Assembly: GCA_032622095.1 (NCBI GenBank)
Contig: CP136061.1
Coordinates: 202,050,244-202,114,243 of the forward strand
DNA from: Siphonodentalium dalli
Lineage: Eukaryota; Mollusca; Scaphopoda; Gadilida; Siphonodentaliidae
DNA: 64,000 nt
Reading direction: 5' to 3'
This document shows, piece by piece, positions 61,001 through 64,000 of this stretch. The translations under genes and the position numbers were made by a program. Each line of letters starts with the position of its first letter. The stretch's first letter is position 1. A model generated the notes under the pieces. The model did no database searches, was not told the DNA's origin, and worked only from the letters and a program-made list of their open reading frames with translations.

Positions 61001-61560
61001 ATTGAAAATAAAAGACTTTGCAGTATATGTTCAGATGAACTTGAGCATAGAAACCACATTGGTACCTCAACAAAACATGTTCACAGTTTATTACACCAGA
61101 TAATTTGATAATTACAATTTTTTGGAGTTTCTACTTTTATATGGTATTTAATATGGCATATATTTTATATAATGTGATCTGGGGGTTCGAAAATTAAGTG
61201 GACCTTTATCTATGTTATTCTCAATAAAACAAAATGTACCTGTATAAACCAAGCAATAATGATCTATAGCTTGGAGCTCTCTCTGTATGGACACCACGCT
61301 TTGTGAGTAAACACGAGTCTGAATCTGCTGACATTGCGACTGATAAATTTCATCCAAGTCAATGTACAGAGTCAAATTGGACCGACACTGTAAACTCGGG
61401 TATCTGTTAATGACTGTCACAAAGACGTTCCCAGTATTAGACAGAGGACTAATGGTACACTCGCATCTGGTCACTGATGGGTCTGGTGATCGCAGTCGCA
61501 GTTTTGTCTGACCAAGGTCGAGCAGTCTAGTATAACCCGATTTAACACAGACATCGACAT
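24836..61560 (-). CDS. Modular mucin-like type I membrane protein, 13 exons, 5' end beyond window
   Basis: Joining 61560-61240, 60153-59920, 53497-53468, 50504-50187, 49388-49095, 44366-44337, 36355-36038, 32819-32541, 30788-30759, 29165-28854, 27930-27874, 27332-26414 and 25079-24836 gives 3386 nt: two bases finishing a split codon, then 1127 residues and a stop. All introns are GT-AG. All are phase 1 except the last, which is phase 2. The order is domain, Thr stalk, then three rounds of microexon, six-Cys domain and Thr stalk, then one transmembrane helix (residues about 1022-1045 of this partial product) and an 80-residue tail. Each complete module has eight cysteines: one in the microexon, six in the domain, one in the stalk head. 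The Thr/Ser stalks are probably O-glycosylated and extracellular. I do not recognise the family; CUB-like is only a loose guess. Signal peptide and first exons are missing. A cell-surface receptor, adhesion or mucosal-defence role is inference from architecture. Confidence 0.85.
25222..25720. repeat. Degenerate tandem repeat in the last intron
   Basis: Phrases such as AGGGCATAACTCCTTCAAAA, TTGGACCATGACC and TCTTCTCAAATG recur with a loose period of about 170 bp. This type is abundant in bivalve and other mollusc genomes. Confidence 0.5.
25735..26033. mobile_element. MITE family B, minus the left hairpin
   Basis: Starts GGGGACCTCATTGTGCCTAG and ends TGCAAATGTCAGGCAC, with the TATCCCCTAATTTGCAGAAG core. 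Confidence 0.55.
26151..26365. mobile_element. MITE family A, full palindrome
   Basis: Lies 49 bp beyond the splice donor of the transmembrane exon. The right tip carries a mutation (GCATTAATGT). Confidence 0.8.
26414..27332 (-). CDS. Long Thr/Ser stalk plus transmembrane helix exon
   Basis: Acceptor atttcag and donor AG|GTGAGA bound 919 nt. About 275 residues of Thr/Ser-rich repeats come first; between about 26640 and 26900 a unit of the type STTGTSTTT recurs many times as a 30-33 bp minisatellite. A short spacer with PSEKSEVTK leads to the single hydrophobic helix IVLPVVGAGVGTLVVLLFLM plus CVCC (26419-26490). The cysteines at the inner face could be palmitoylated. The pattern is type I, with the stalk outside. 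The long open frame on the opposite strand is a shadow of the repeats. Confidence 0.86.
27575..27725. repeat. Family G fragment
   Basis: The block CCATTTGATAGAGGAAGCTCC and the preceding ATATGCCATATTATTATACA match the family G copies at 3095 and 30200. Confidence 0.4.
27874..27930 (-). CDS. Split-off stalk head exon (KQLLVSCKAGQ)
   Basis: Acceptor ttcacag and donor T|GTGAGT bound 57 nt. The product KQLLVSCKAGQAPSTVAP aligns with the stalk head NRLYVSCTGQ including its single Cys. In the other modules the head and the Thr tract share one exon; here an intron separates them. The trailing T joins CA of the next exon to make Ser. Confidence 0.78.
28278..28436. mobile_element. MITE family A, internally deleted
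   Basis: Both tips intact; most of the right arm's inner half is missing, so the palindrome is lopsided. Confidence 0.75.
28478..28826. mobile_element. MITE family B
   Basis: Starts GTGTGTCTGTCATTTGCAG. It ends within about 30 bp of the donor of domain copy 4, its last recognisable bases being GATGCTAGCCTGCTATGG. Confidence 0.6.
28854..29165 (-). CDS. Six-Cys domain, copy 4 of 4 (membrane-proximal)
   Basis: Acceptor tttcag and donor G|GTAAAT bound 312 nt, phase 1-1. It encodes VNICVGDDYTTLQ, ACECTIRPV, NVTIVDMYPEKPAC, SDCQQMDMPV and DHYCLVFT. All six cysteines are kept but the loops differ strongly from copies 2 and 3. MITE family B sequence ends about 30 bp past the donor. Confidence 0.87.
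29210..29645. repeat. Dispersed repeat family D, inverted
   Basis: Begins CCTAAATTACTATTTCTTTG and ends GATTGAGTACCTTTAA. It lies in the intron just upstream of domain copy 4. Confidence 0.6.
29818..30260. repeat. Dispersed repeat family G
   Basis: Contains GAGTCACCGATTATTTTTTA, CTCAGAAGGTGCCCATAGAG and, near the end, GAGCTTCCTCTTTCAAATGG. Confidence 0.6.
30360..30574. mobile_element. MITE family A, full palindrome
   Basis: Nearly perfect arms meeting at GCTCTCCCCGAGAGC; the tips keep TA on both sides. A good consensus copy. Confidence 0.82.
30759..30788 (-). CDS. 30-nt microexon, copy 3 (VCNGGLDVA)
   Basis: Acceptor tttcag and donor G|GTAAGT flank 30 nt encoding VCNGGLDVA. The Cys-x-x-Gly spacing of the other microexons is kept but GP is replaced by GL. 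It joins FPPS to DVNICV with phases matching on both sides. Confidence 0.78.
30800..31911. other. Intron sequence, nothing recognised
   Basis: Loose repeats of GGGAGAAGT near 30880-31150. No exon or known repeat family identified. Confidence 0.45.
31912..32096. mobile_element. MITE family A, short centre
   Basis: The loop region is shortened: arms meet at CATTCAACATGGCAACAAG, so the usual GGAAAGCTCTC centre is lost. Confidence 0.78.
32239..32400. mobile_element. MITE family E fragment
   Basis: CATTTCTATACTAAATACTC, then TTCAGATAATAAGTTCATCA and its complement. It lies next to the microsatellite that borders stalk exon 3. Confidence 0.55.
32404..32530. repeat. ATG/ATC-type microsatellite
   Basis: Imperfect repeats of GATGATGATCATCATGATGG at the start of the intron after stalk exon 3. 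Confidence 0.6.
32541..32819 (-). CDS. Thr-rich stalk exon 3
   Basis: Acceptor ttcatag precedes NRLYVSCTGQRVSSTS, then a Thr/Ser tract, a Gln/Thr section and the ending SITIFPPS. The donor is A|GTGAGT. The following intron opens with an ATG/ATC-type microsatellite (about 32400-32530), so the frame stays open past the exon without being coding. Confidence 0.83.
33813..34211. mobile_element. MITE family C, 400-bp complete copy
   Basis: TTAACCCTTTACCCAACA to TGTTGGGTAAAGGGTTAA, with two strong palindromes (CTCTTATATATGCGAGTCGA type) around an A-run. It is almost the inverse of the copy at 59323. Confidence 0.78.
34456..35441. mobile_element. TTAA-flanked element, about 985 bp
   Basis: TTAACCCTTTACCCATCC at the left and TATTGGGTAAAGGGTTAA at the right share piggyBac-like tips with family C, but the interior is different and lacks hairpins or a recognisable frame. 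Confidence 0.55.
36038..36355 (-). CDS. Six-Cys domain, copy 3 of 4
   Basis: Acceptor tttcag and donor T|GTGAGT bound 318 nt, phase 1-1, the same length as copy 2. It encodes DICVEKSYTRLLD, NCQCTISPL, NVTVVDMFPSLPC, SRCQQIHARV and NYCLVYT. The adjacent intron towards 44337 holds the LINE and its nested DIRS-like insertion. Confidence 0.88.
36441..36683. mobile_element. MITE family C
   Basis: TTAACCCTTCCATGACTGGA to ATGAAAGGGTTAA. The LINE fragment starts directly at its right edge. Confidence 0.65.
36953..37190 (-). repeat. Left inverted end of DIRS-like element 2
   Basis: Starts AACATTTTCAATAGAAAATA; inner part includes GTTATGTATATAAGCAAGTG, which is found inverted near 41890. Confidence 0.8.
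37263..37356 (-). repeat. Internal complementary region of DIRS-like element 2
   Basis: AGTATCTTATAGGGAATATG through TTGAAAATGTT is the complement of the left tip; ATATTCCCTTCAAAGATACG onward is the complement of the right tip. The junction lies at about 37311. Confidence 0.82.
38773..39315. mobile_element. hAT-like short element inside DIRS-like element 2
   Basis: Ends CAGAGGTGCCACGACTAT and AATCGTGGCACCCCTA are complementary and of hAT type. An 8-bp target duplication was not seen. A longer relative is at 51056-51949. Confidence 0.55.
41861..42079 (-). repeat. Right inverted end of DIRS-like element 2
   Basis: Complement of the left end from GAAAAAGAGATCTTGACTGT, closing with the private tip GTATCTTTGAAGGGAATAT. 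Confidence 0.8.
43724..43938. mobile_element. MITE family A, full palindrome
   Basis: Tips ACAGTAATGCCC and GGGCATTACTGT; the left arm has AATAATCGAGTCC and GTCGTAAATATGG variants. Confidence 0.8.
44337..44366 (-). CDS. 30-nt microexon, copy 2 (ICSNGPGVV)
   Basis: Flanked by acceptor ttcag and donor G|GTAAGT. It differs from copy 1 at five of 30 bases. The intron upstream (44367-44425) closely matches the intron upstream of copy 1 (53498-53553), so the duplication carried intron sequence as well. Confidence 0.8.
44426..45380. other. Intron sequence, nothing recognised
   Basis: Includes an AATAATAATAATAA microsatellite near 44818. No exon or known repeat family. Confidence 0.45.
45387..46002. 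repeat. Minisatellite, three 205-bp units
   Basis: Units start at 45387, 45592 and 45797 with ACTTGAAAGAACAATTTA. Each holds a cluster of palindromic CGATCGG and AGCCCGATCGGGCT motifs and the phrase GGTTCACCCAGACCTGTAGG. Confidence 0.8.
46010..47265. repeat. Cluster of TTGCGCTTAAGCGCAA-type palindromes
   Basis: Perfect or near copies of the 16-bp palindrome GCGCTTAAGCGC with TT/AA ends lie near 46658 and 46694, with variants (ACGCTTAAGCATAA, GCGCTTCAGTG) near 46025, 46060, 46745, 46780, 46980, 47020, 47040 and 47230. They occur singly and scattered over about 1.2 kb of otherwise plain intron. Confidence 0.6.
46141..46516. repeat. Diverged direct duplication, about 170-bp units
   Basis: 46141-46313 and 46358-46516 share CATATGAGGGAAGC, CCATGGAAATGGTA, AAAATATACTAGA and AATTCTTGGG. 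A long C run (46167-46189) is present only in the first. Confidence 0.65.
47266..48251. other. Intron sequence, nothing recognised
   Basis: A less AT-rich patch near 47750-47920 has several CG dinucleotides but no exon I can support. Confidence 0.4.
48252..48470. mobile_element. MITE family A, diverged subfamily
   Basis: The outer arms differ from all other copies (ACAGTAACGCCCAAAGTATA and its complement TATACTTCAGGCATTACTGT), while the inner arms keep GGATTTAGTCGAAAATATGG. Matching changes in both arms show it is a separate palindromic lineage. Confidence 0.75.
48727..49070. mobile_element. MITE family B
   Basis: CCTCATTCTGCTTAGGCCTC to ATTCTGCAAATGACAGGCA. It ends about 25 bp past the donor of stalk exon 2. 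Confidence 0.6.
49095..49388 (-). CDS. Thr-rich stalk exon 2
   Basis: Acceptor ctatag precedes NRLYVSCTGQTVSSTG, followed by about 75 residues of almost pure Thr/Ser/Val and the ending SGQITTIYPPG. The donor is G|GTTAGT. The GTT/GTC repeats on the plus strand form an open shadow frame that is not a gene. Confidence 0.85.
49828..50045. mobile_element. MITE family E
   Basis: AACCCTTTCTATACTAAATA start and the TTCAGATAATAAGTTC palindrome; its right end abuts a family A remnant. Confidence 0.55.
50046..50172. mobile_element. MITE family A remnant
   Basis: Central part of the left arm deleted; the right arm ends GATTATTTAGGGC. Only about 12 bp separate it from the donor at 50186. Confidence 0.65.
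50187..50504 (-). CDS. Six-Cys domain, copy 2 of 4
   Basis: Acceptor tttcag and donor T|GTGAGT bound 318 nt, phase 1-1. It encodes DICVEQSYTRLLD, NCQCTISPL, DNVTVVDIYPSLPC, SRCQQIHARV and SYCLVYT. By eye it differs from copy 3 at 15 of 106 positions, so the two are recent duplicates. An NVT sequence gives a possible N-glycosylation site. A MITE remnant ends about 15 bp beyond the donor. Confidence 0.88.
50570..50960. repeat. Degenerate AATTTCCAAC-type short repeats
   Basis: The words AATTTCCAAC, TTGGAAATTT and variants recur about ten times. No coding signal; open frames here are by-products. Confidence 0.5.
51056..51949. mobile_element. hAT-like element, longer copy
   Basis: Starts CTAGAGGTGCCATGATTATT and ends GATTATACGATTAATTGTCA. 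51500-51740 matches 38880-39090 closely, for example TCAGATTCAAGGGCAAGTAC. Confidence 0.5.
52398..52648. mobile_element. MITE family B pair forming one large palindrome
   Basis: Two family B hairpins stand back to back and the flanks CAAGCCTTGAAATAG and CTATTTCAAGGCTTG are also complementary, giving a roughly 250-bp inverted repeat. Confidence 0.7.
52730..53158. mobile_element. MITE family B, complete
   Basis: GTGTGCCTGTCATTTGCAGA to ATGACAGGCACAC, with both end hairpins and the TATCCCCAAATTGGCAG core. Confidence 0.7.
53239..53354. mobile_element. MITE family B, right hairpin only
   Basis: CATGCTGAATGAGGTTCCTA to ATGACAGGCACAC; matches the end of the copy just upstream, as if that end had been duplicated. 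Confidence 0.65.
53468..53497 (-). CDS. 30-nt microexon, copy 1 (ICASGPGIA)
   Basis: Acceptor tttcag and donor G|GTAAGT flank 30 nt, encoding two bases of a Gly codon, nine residues ICASGPGIA and one base of an Asp codon. It joins YPPG of the stalk to DIDIC of the next domain in frame. Confidence 0.8.
53645..53989. mobile_element. TTAA-flanked element, 345 bp
   Basis: TTAACCTCTTCACTGCTAA at the left, ACAGCGAAGAGGTTAA at the right. A related end is at about 62925-62943. Confidence 0.6.
54086..54421. mobile_element. Foldback MITE, 336 bp
   Basis: TACTGTACCCCAAATCCGGC and its near-complement end TAGTGTACAGTA bound arms complementary over about 150 bp, meeting near 54255. Confidence 0.7.
54891..54976. 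mobile_element. MITE family A, mini copy (86 bp)
   Basis: Only the outer 20 bp of the left arm joins most of the outer right arm; both TA-flanked tips remain. Confidence 0.75.
54977..56142. other. Intron sequence, nothing recognised
   Basis: Very AT-rich to about 55300, then plain sequence. No supported exon or repeat. Confidence 0.45.
56143..59200 (-). mobile_element. DIRS-like element 3, right end not found
   Basis: The left tip (CTTATTTTTATAAGTATAAT) and the block at 56421-56527 repeat the tip plus internal-complementary design of elements 1 and 2. 56528-56740 is the inverted homologue of 13170-13350 of element 1, for example the words GGAGGAGGCACGAGCAATAA and CTCAAATGTGTACC. The right tip predicted by the internal block (complement of ATGTTTCCGCTAAATTTATA) was not seen, so the element is truncated or its end has decayed. 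The end coordinate is a guess. Confidence 0.55.
56421..56527 (-). repeat. Internal complementary region of DIRS-like element 3
   Basis: The first half complements 56143-56200 with about one mismatch. The second half (ATGTTTCCGCTAAATTTATA onward) predicts a right tip that is missing. Confidence 0.65.
59323..59721. mobile_element. MITE family C, 400-bp complete copy
   Basis: Almost the exact inverse of 33813-34211, with TTAA at both ends and the same two palindromes and spacer. Confidence 0.78.
59801..59917. mobile_element. MITE family A, right arm, touching a splice donor
   Basis: From CCCCGAGAGCTTTCC to GAGCATTACTGT. The next two bases on the plus strand, AC, are the complement of the GT donor of the stalk exon ending at 59920. 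Confidence 0.75.
59920..60153 (-). CDS. Thr-rich stalk exon 1
   Basis: Acceptor attacag precedes TRLYISCISGEYS, then a Thr/Ser/Gln tract, ending GQITTTYPPG. The head aligns with NRLYVSCTGQ of the other stalk exons and has one cysteine. The donor G|GTACAG is unusual: its bases from intron +3 onward are the tip of a TA-flanked MITE at 59801-59917. Confidence 0.85.
60492..60745. mobile_element. MITE family B, right side lost
   Basis: GTGCCTGTCATTTGCAGAAT with one hairpin, then the TATCCCCTAATTTTCAGAAG core, then family G sequence. Confidence 0.55.
60748..61205. repeat. Dispersed repeat family G
   Basis: GAGTCACCGATTATTTTTGG to CGAAAATTAAGTGGACCTTT. Its right edge is about 35 bp from the donor of domain copy 1. 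Confidence 0.6.
61240..61560 (-). CDS. Six-Cys domain, copy 1 of 4 (most upstream exon seen)
   Basis: Acceptor ttttccag and donor G|GTACAT bound 321 nt in phase 1-1. The 106 codons start VDVCVKSGYTRLLD and contain RCECTISPL, a YPSLQC segment, QCQQIQTRV and the ending DHYCLVYT. All six cysteines of the domain pattern are present. It is clearly diverged from copies 2 and 3. The matching upstream microexon was not found before position 64000. Confidence 0.85.
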
Positions 61561-61654
61561 CTGGAAAAAAGAGAAGGAAGTAGTAATTTTGATAATCTGT
61601 TGTTCCCTCAGTGTATTTTTACATGCCTCGCTGTATGTGGCGAGATGTATTAAA

Positions 61655-62131
61655 CATGCACAATCTGAATTAATGCTCCTAAATTACTATTTCTTTGGCT
61701 TCGGGGGTAAAAAAATATTTGAATCGAGTCGAGGAACCCACCCATCACCCGTATGTGCATAATTTATATGTTTATTTCTGTTTGTTCATGCTCATATATC
61801 TTGTCGATGAAAAGAGTAATAAAAAAAAAAAAAAATCTAATCTAAGCTCAGAGTTATCAGATATAAATTTTAAAAATCTTTTATTTTTCACCACCTGGAA
61901 TATTTGGCGGCCTGACAAATATTTGACGACATACTCTCGATACCAAATTGCGTCAAACAAAATGTAGATATATAACACTTTTGGCCAATTTTATACTATA
62001 GTTGACAGTGATTAGCATTATTTTTTGTCAATTATCCGATTCTGATAACTGAAGCGGCATTTCAAGAAATGTTGTTGTTTTGTTGGAATCTGATGATATG
62101 GTGACCATCAAATCGGATTGTGTACCTTTAA
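61655..62131. repeat. Dispersed repeat family D, inverted
   Basis: Starts TGAATTAATGCTCCTAAATT and ends GATTGTGTACCTTTAA. An extra roughly 70-bp segment with an A run (about 61760-61835) interrupts it. Confidence 0.58.
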
Positions 62132-62325
62132 GCTCATGCGTTTTTCCATGTATATCCTATAACTATGTCTATGTGCATGTATATATGTACATTTATGTGC
62201 TGGCCATTTTCCAGTGAAAAATAATGGGAATATCAGGGGGTCGATTATTACAAGTTGAAATTCCTAAAACTGAAATTGTGCAAAGGCTATTATCATTCAC
62301 AAACCTTGTACACCATACCCGGTTT

Positions 62326-62787
62326 TAAAGATGCATAATCTGAATTAACACTCCTAAATTACTATTTCTTTGGCTTGGAGGGGGGGGGGTAAAAAATATT
62401 TGATTCGAGTCAAGGAACCCACCCATCAAAGCTCAGAGTGATCAGATATCAATTTTTTTAATTTATTATTTCCAAAGATATGTAATTTCTGACGGCCTGG
62501 CAAATATTCATCAAGCCAACGGTCTCGGAACAAATTGTGGATGAAAATGGATAACTCTAAAATCAAGTGGCTTTCGGTGTTAGATTTTGACAATATAGCC
62601 AAATTTTGTTGAATAAAATGTTGATAAATAACACTTTTGGGGCAATTTTATACTATAATTGACAGTGGTTAGCATTATTTTTTGGCAATTAATCAATTAT
62701 GATAACTAAAGCGGCATTTCAAGAAATGTTGTTGTTGTTGGAATCTGATGATATGGGGACCATTGAATAGGATTGAGTACCTTTAAA
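62326..62787. repeat. Dispersed repeat family D, inverted
   Basis: Begins AAAGATGCATAATCTGAATT and ends GATTGAGTACCTTTAA; holds a G run near 62380. Confidence 0.6.
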
Positions 62788-62799
62788 TGTGAGATACAA

Positions 62800-63655
62800 T
62801 GGTTCCAATGCTTTAGATTCACGTAATGAATAATGACCAACTGCAGGAGGTCTGAAGTAGGTTCGCATTCAGTAGAAACATATAACACACAGCATGCATT
62901 TTAAGTCCGTACTGAGTTCAGGTGTATAGCAGCTAAGAGGTTAAAGGTATGACTGGGTATTCTCATTTCACATATTTTGGGAATCATGAATCCGTATCAA
63001 TGTGACAGAAGAATTAGCATTTATGGGGCTACAAGGTCTTGGCTCTATGAGAGGAGGCTCCATTTGTATCATAATGTTCAGTTTGATATTTAAATGCATA
63101 ATATAGCATCATACCCCTGTATATCAGAATGAAGAATAAAGCAGTCACAAATATTTCAGCCCAGTTTAAACAAATCAAATATTGATATGTAATGTGGTCC
63201 ACTCAAACAGGGAGCAATCCACTGGAATTAGTCCACCGTGTTAAGAGATATGGTGGTCAGCTTTAACTTGAACATGAACCCATGACACAAAACTCGTCTC
63301 AGCCTAAAGTGAAGTAAATGACGTTATAATATCCAATAGTTCGATGGTTCATAAATATTATCTCACAATAATCACTTTTACCAAATTTCAGAGAGAAATT
63401 TCTGAAAGATTTTGAGAACAACATTTTGAAATACCAGGAAATTGGACAAAATGTGCGCCTGATCCTGATTGTATTAACAATTTGATAAATGAATACTCGA
63501 TGATAATAATTTCAGAAATGTTCAGCTGATAAATAATCTTATTAGCTGAACATCTCTACAACGGAATCCAGTATTCATCATCCACCTTTCCTCTTCTTAT
63601 AATAGAGAGGTTTAGCAAATTCATATTTAGCACTTACGGGAAGAAAAAAAATGTA
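62800..63655. other. Intron or upstream sequence, nothing recognised
   Basis: A family E fragment (TTCAGCTGATAAATAATCTT) lies near 63520-63556. No exon of the large gene could be found. Confidence 0.4.
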
Positions 63656-63667
63656 AAATAGAGAACA

Positions 63668-64000
63668 TATTAAAGCATTGGGCTTTAAGGACACTGTCCC
63701 ATATTGGGAAGGCCACTGTAATAAAAATGCTGGTACTCCCTATAATTATTCAAACAATGTCTGTGTTACCAGATCCGCAACCTAAGATACTAAATAAAAT
63801 TTTCCAATACGGTGGTTTGGCCATGCTTAATTAAATAAGCCCAGTTTGTTGAGAATATCAAAAGAACTGAATCCCTTCTGGAGAGATGTAATATCTGCAT
63901 ACGCATTGATAGCATCGGAACCCATAAATGTAGAAGATTATAAGAGTCAACCGATTTTCCATAATGTACATATGAAAATACAATATAAACCCATATATAT
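63668..64000 (+). pseudogene. Decayed LINE fragment (L1/Tx1-like) at window edge
   Basis: One frame reads IGKATVIKMLVLPIIIQTMS then VLPDPQPKILNKIFQY, the pattern that follows the reverse-transcriptase domain in L1-type LINEs. After a frameshift near 63830 another frame continues with LNPFWRDVISAY and SQPIFHNVHMKIQYKPIY. Stops and the shift show it is dead. It runs off the window. Confidence 0.55.

Noticed and set aside
63590-63640. Minus-strand GTAAGT donor near 63635 as a possible upstream exon of the large gene
   Set aside because: The sequence before it is a pyrimidine run and does not encode the expected microexon or stalk.
1-64000. CRISPR arrays, bacterial operons, tRNA or rRNA genes
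   Set aside because: Direct repeats here lack regular spacer spacing, and no tRNA cloverleaf or rRNA core sequence was recognised. The intron-split ORC3 shows this is animal DNA.

Overview
The window is animal genomic DNA: AT-rich and intron-rich, with no bacterial-style gene packing. It is saturated with short palindromic transposons. It holds the 3' end of one conserved gene (ORC3) and nearly all of one large multi-exon gene that I do not recognise. The organism is probably a marine invertebrate, and I lean towards a mollusc or another lophotrochozoan. The reasons are the degenerate repeats with phrases such as 'gggcataactcc' and 'ggctcaccggagacaaag', the many MITEs, and the DIRS-type retrotransposons. 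The species cannot be fixed from sequence alone.

Layout. 1-6007: the last four visible coding exons of ORC3 (+ strand), with introns full of hairpin repeats. 6008-24835: no host gene seen. This stretch holds a 5.8-kb DIRS-like element (7913-13714) with an internal 663-bp tandem duplication, a 3-kb foldback element (18205-21257), and many MITEs. 24836-61560: one minus-strand gene of at least 13 coding exons, convergent with ORC3. 61561-64000: its continuing upstream intron, repeats, and a decayed LINE fragment at the right edge. The first exons of the large gene lie beyond position 64000.

The large gene is the main discovery. Read from 61560 down to 24836, every splice junction is GT-AG and every codon phase closes, giving 1127 residues with no stop until the tail. 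The protein is built from a repeating module: a 30-nt microexon carrying one Cys, a roughly 106-residue domain with six conserved Cys, and a Thr/Ser-rich mucin-like segment with one Cys near its start. Four domain copies are present. The last is followed by a long Thr/Ser stalk, a single transmembrane helix, and an 80-residue cytoplasmic tail with nine tyrosines and a YxxL-type motif. I infer a modular mucin-like cell-surface receptor or adhesion protein. The Cys domain resembles CUB only vaguely and I could not place it in a family. The introns between modules are all phase 1, so modules can be duplicated without breaking frame; modules 2 and 3 look recently duplicated together with intron sequence.

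The mobile DNA is also informative. Two elements (7913-13714 and 36953-42079) show the DIRS hallmark: non-identical inverted ends plus an internal region equal to the reverse complement of the two ends joined. The second is nested inside a LINE reverse-transcriptase reading frame, which reads through exactly when the element is removed, with no target-site duplication. A third relative begins at 56143. Palindromic MITEs of Tc1/mariner type (TA-flanked) and piggyBac-like type (TTAA-flanked) dominate the introns, and several sit within about 50 bp of splice donors of the large gene.
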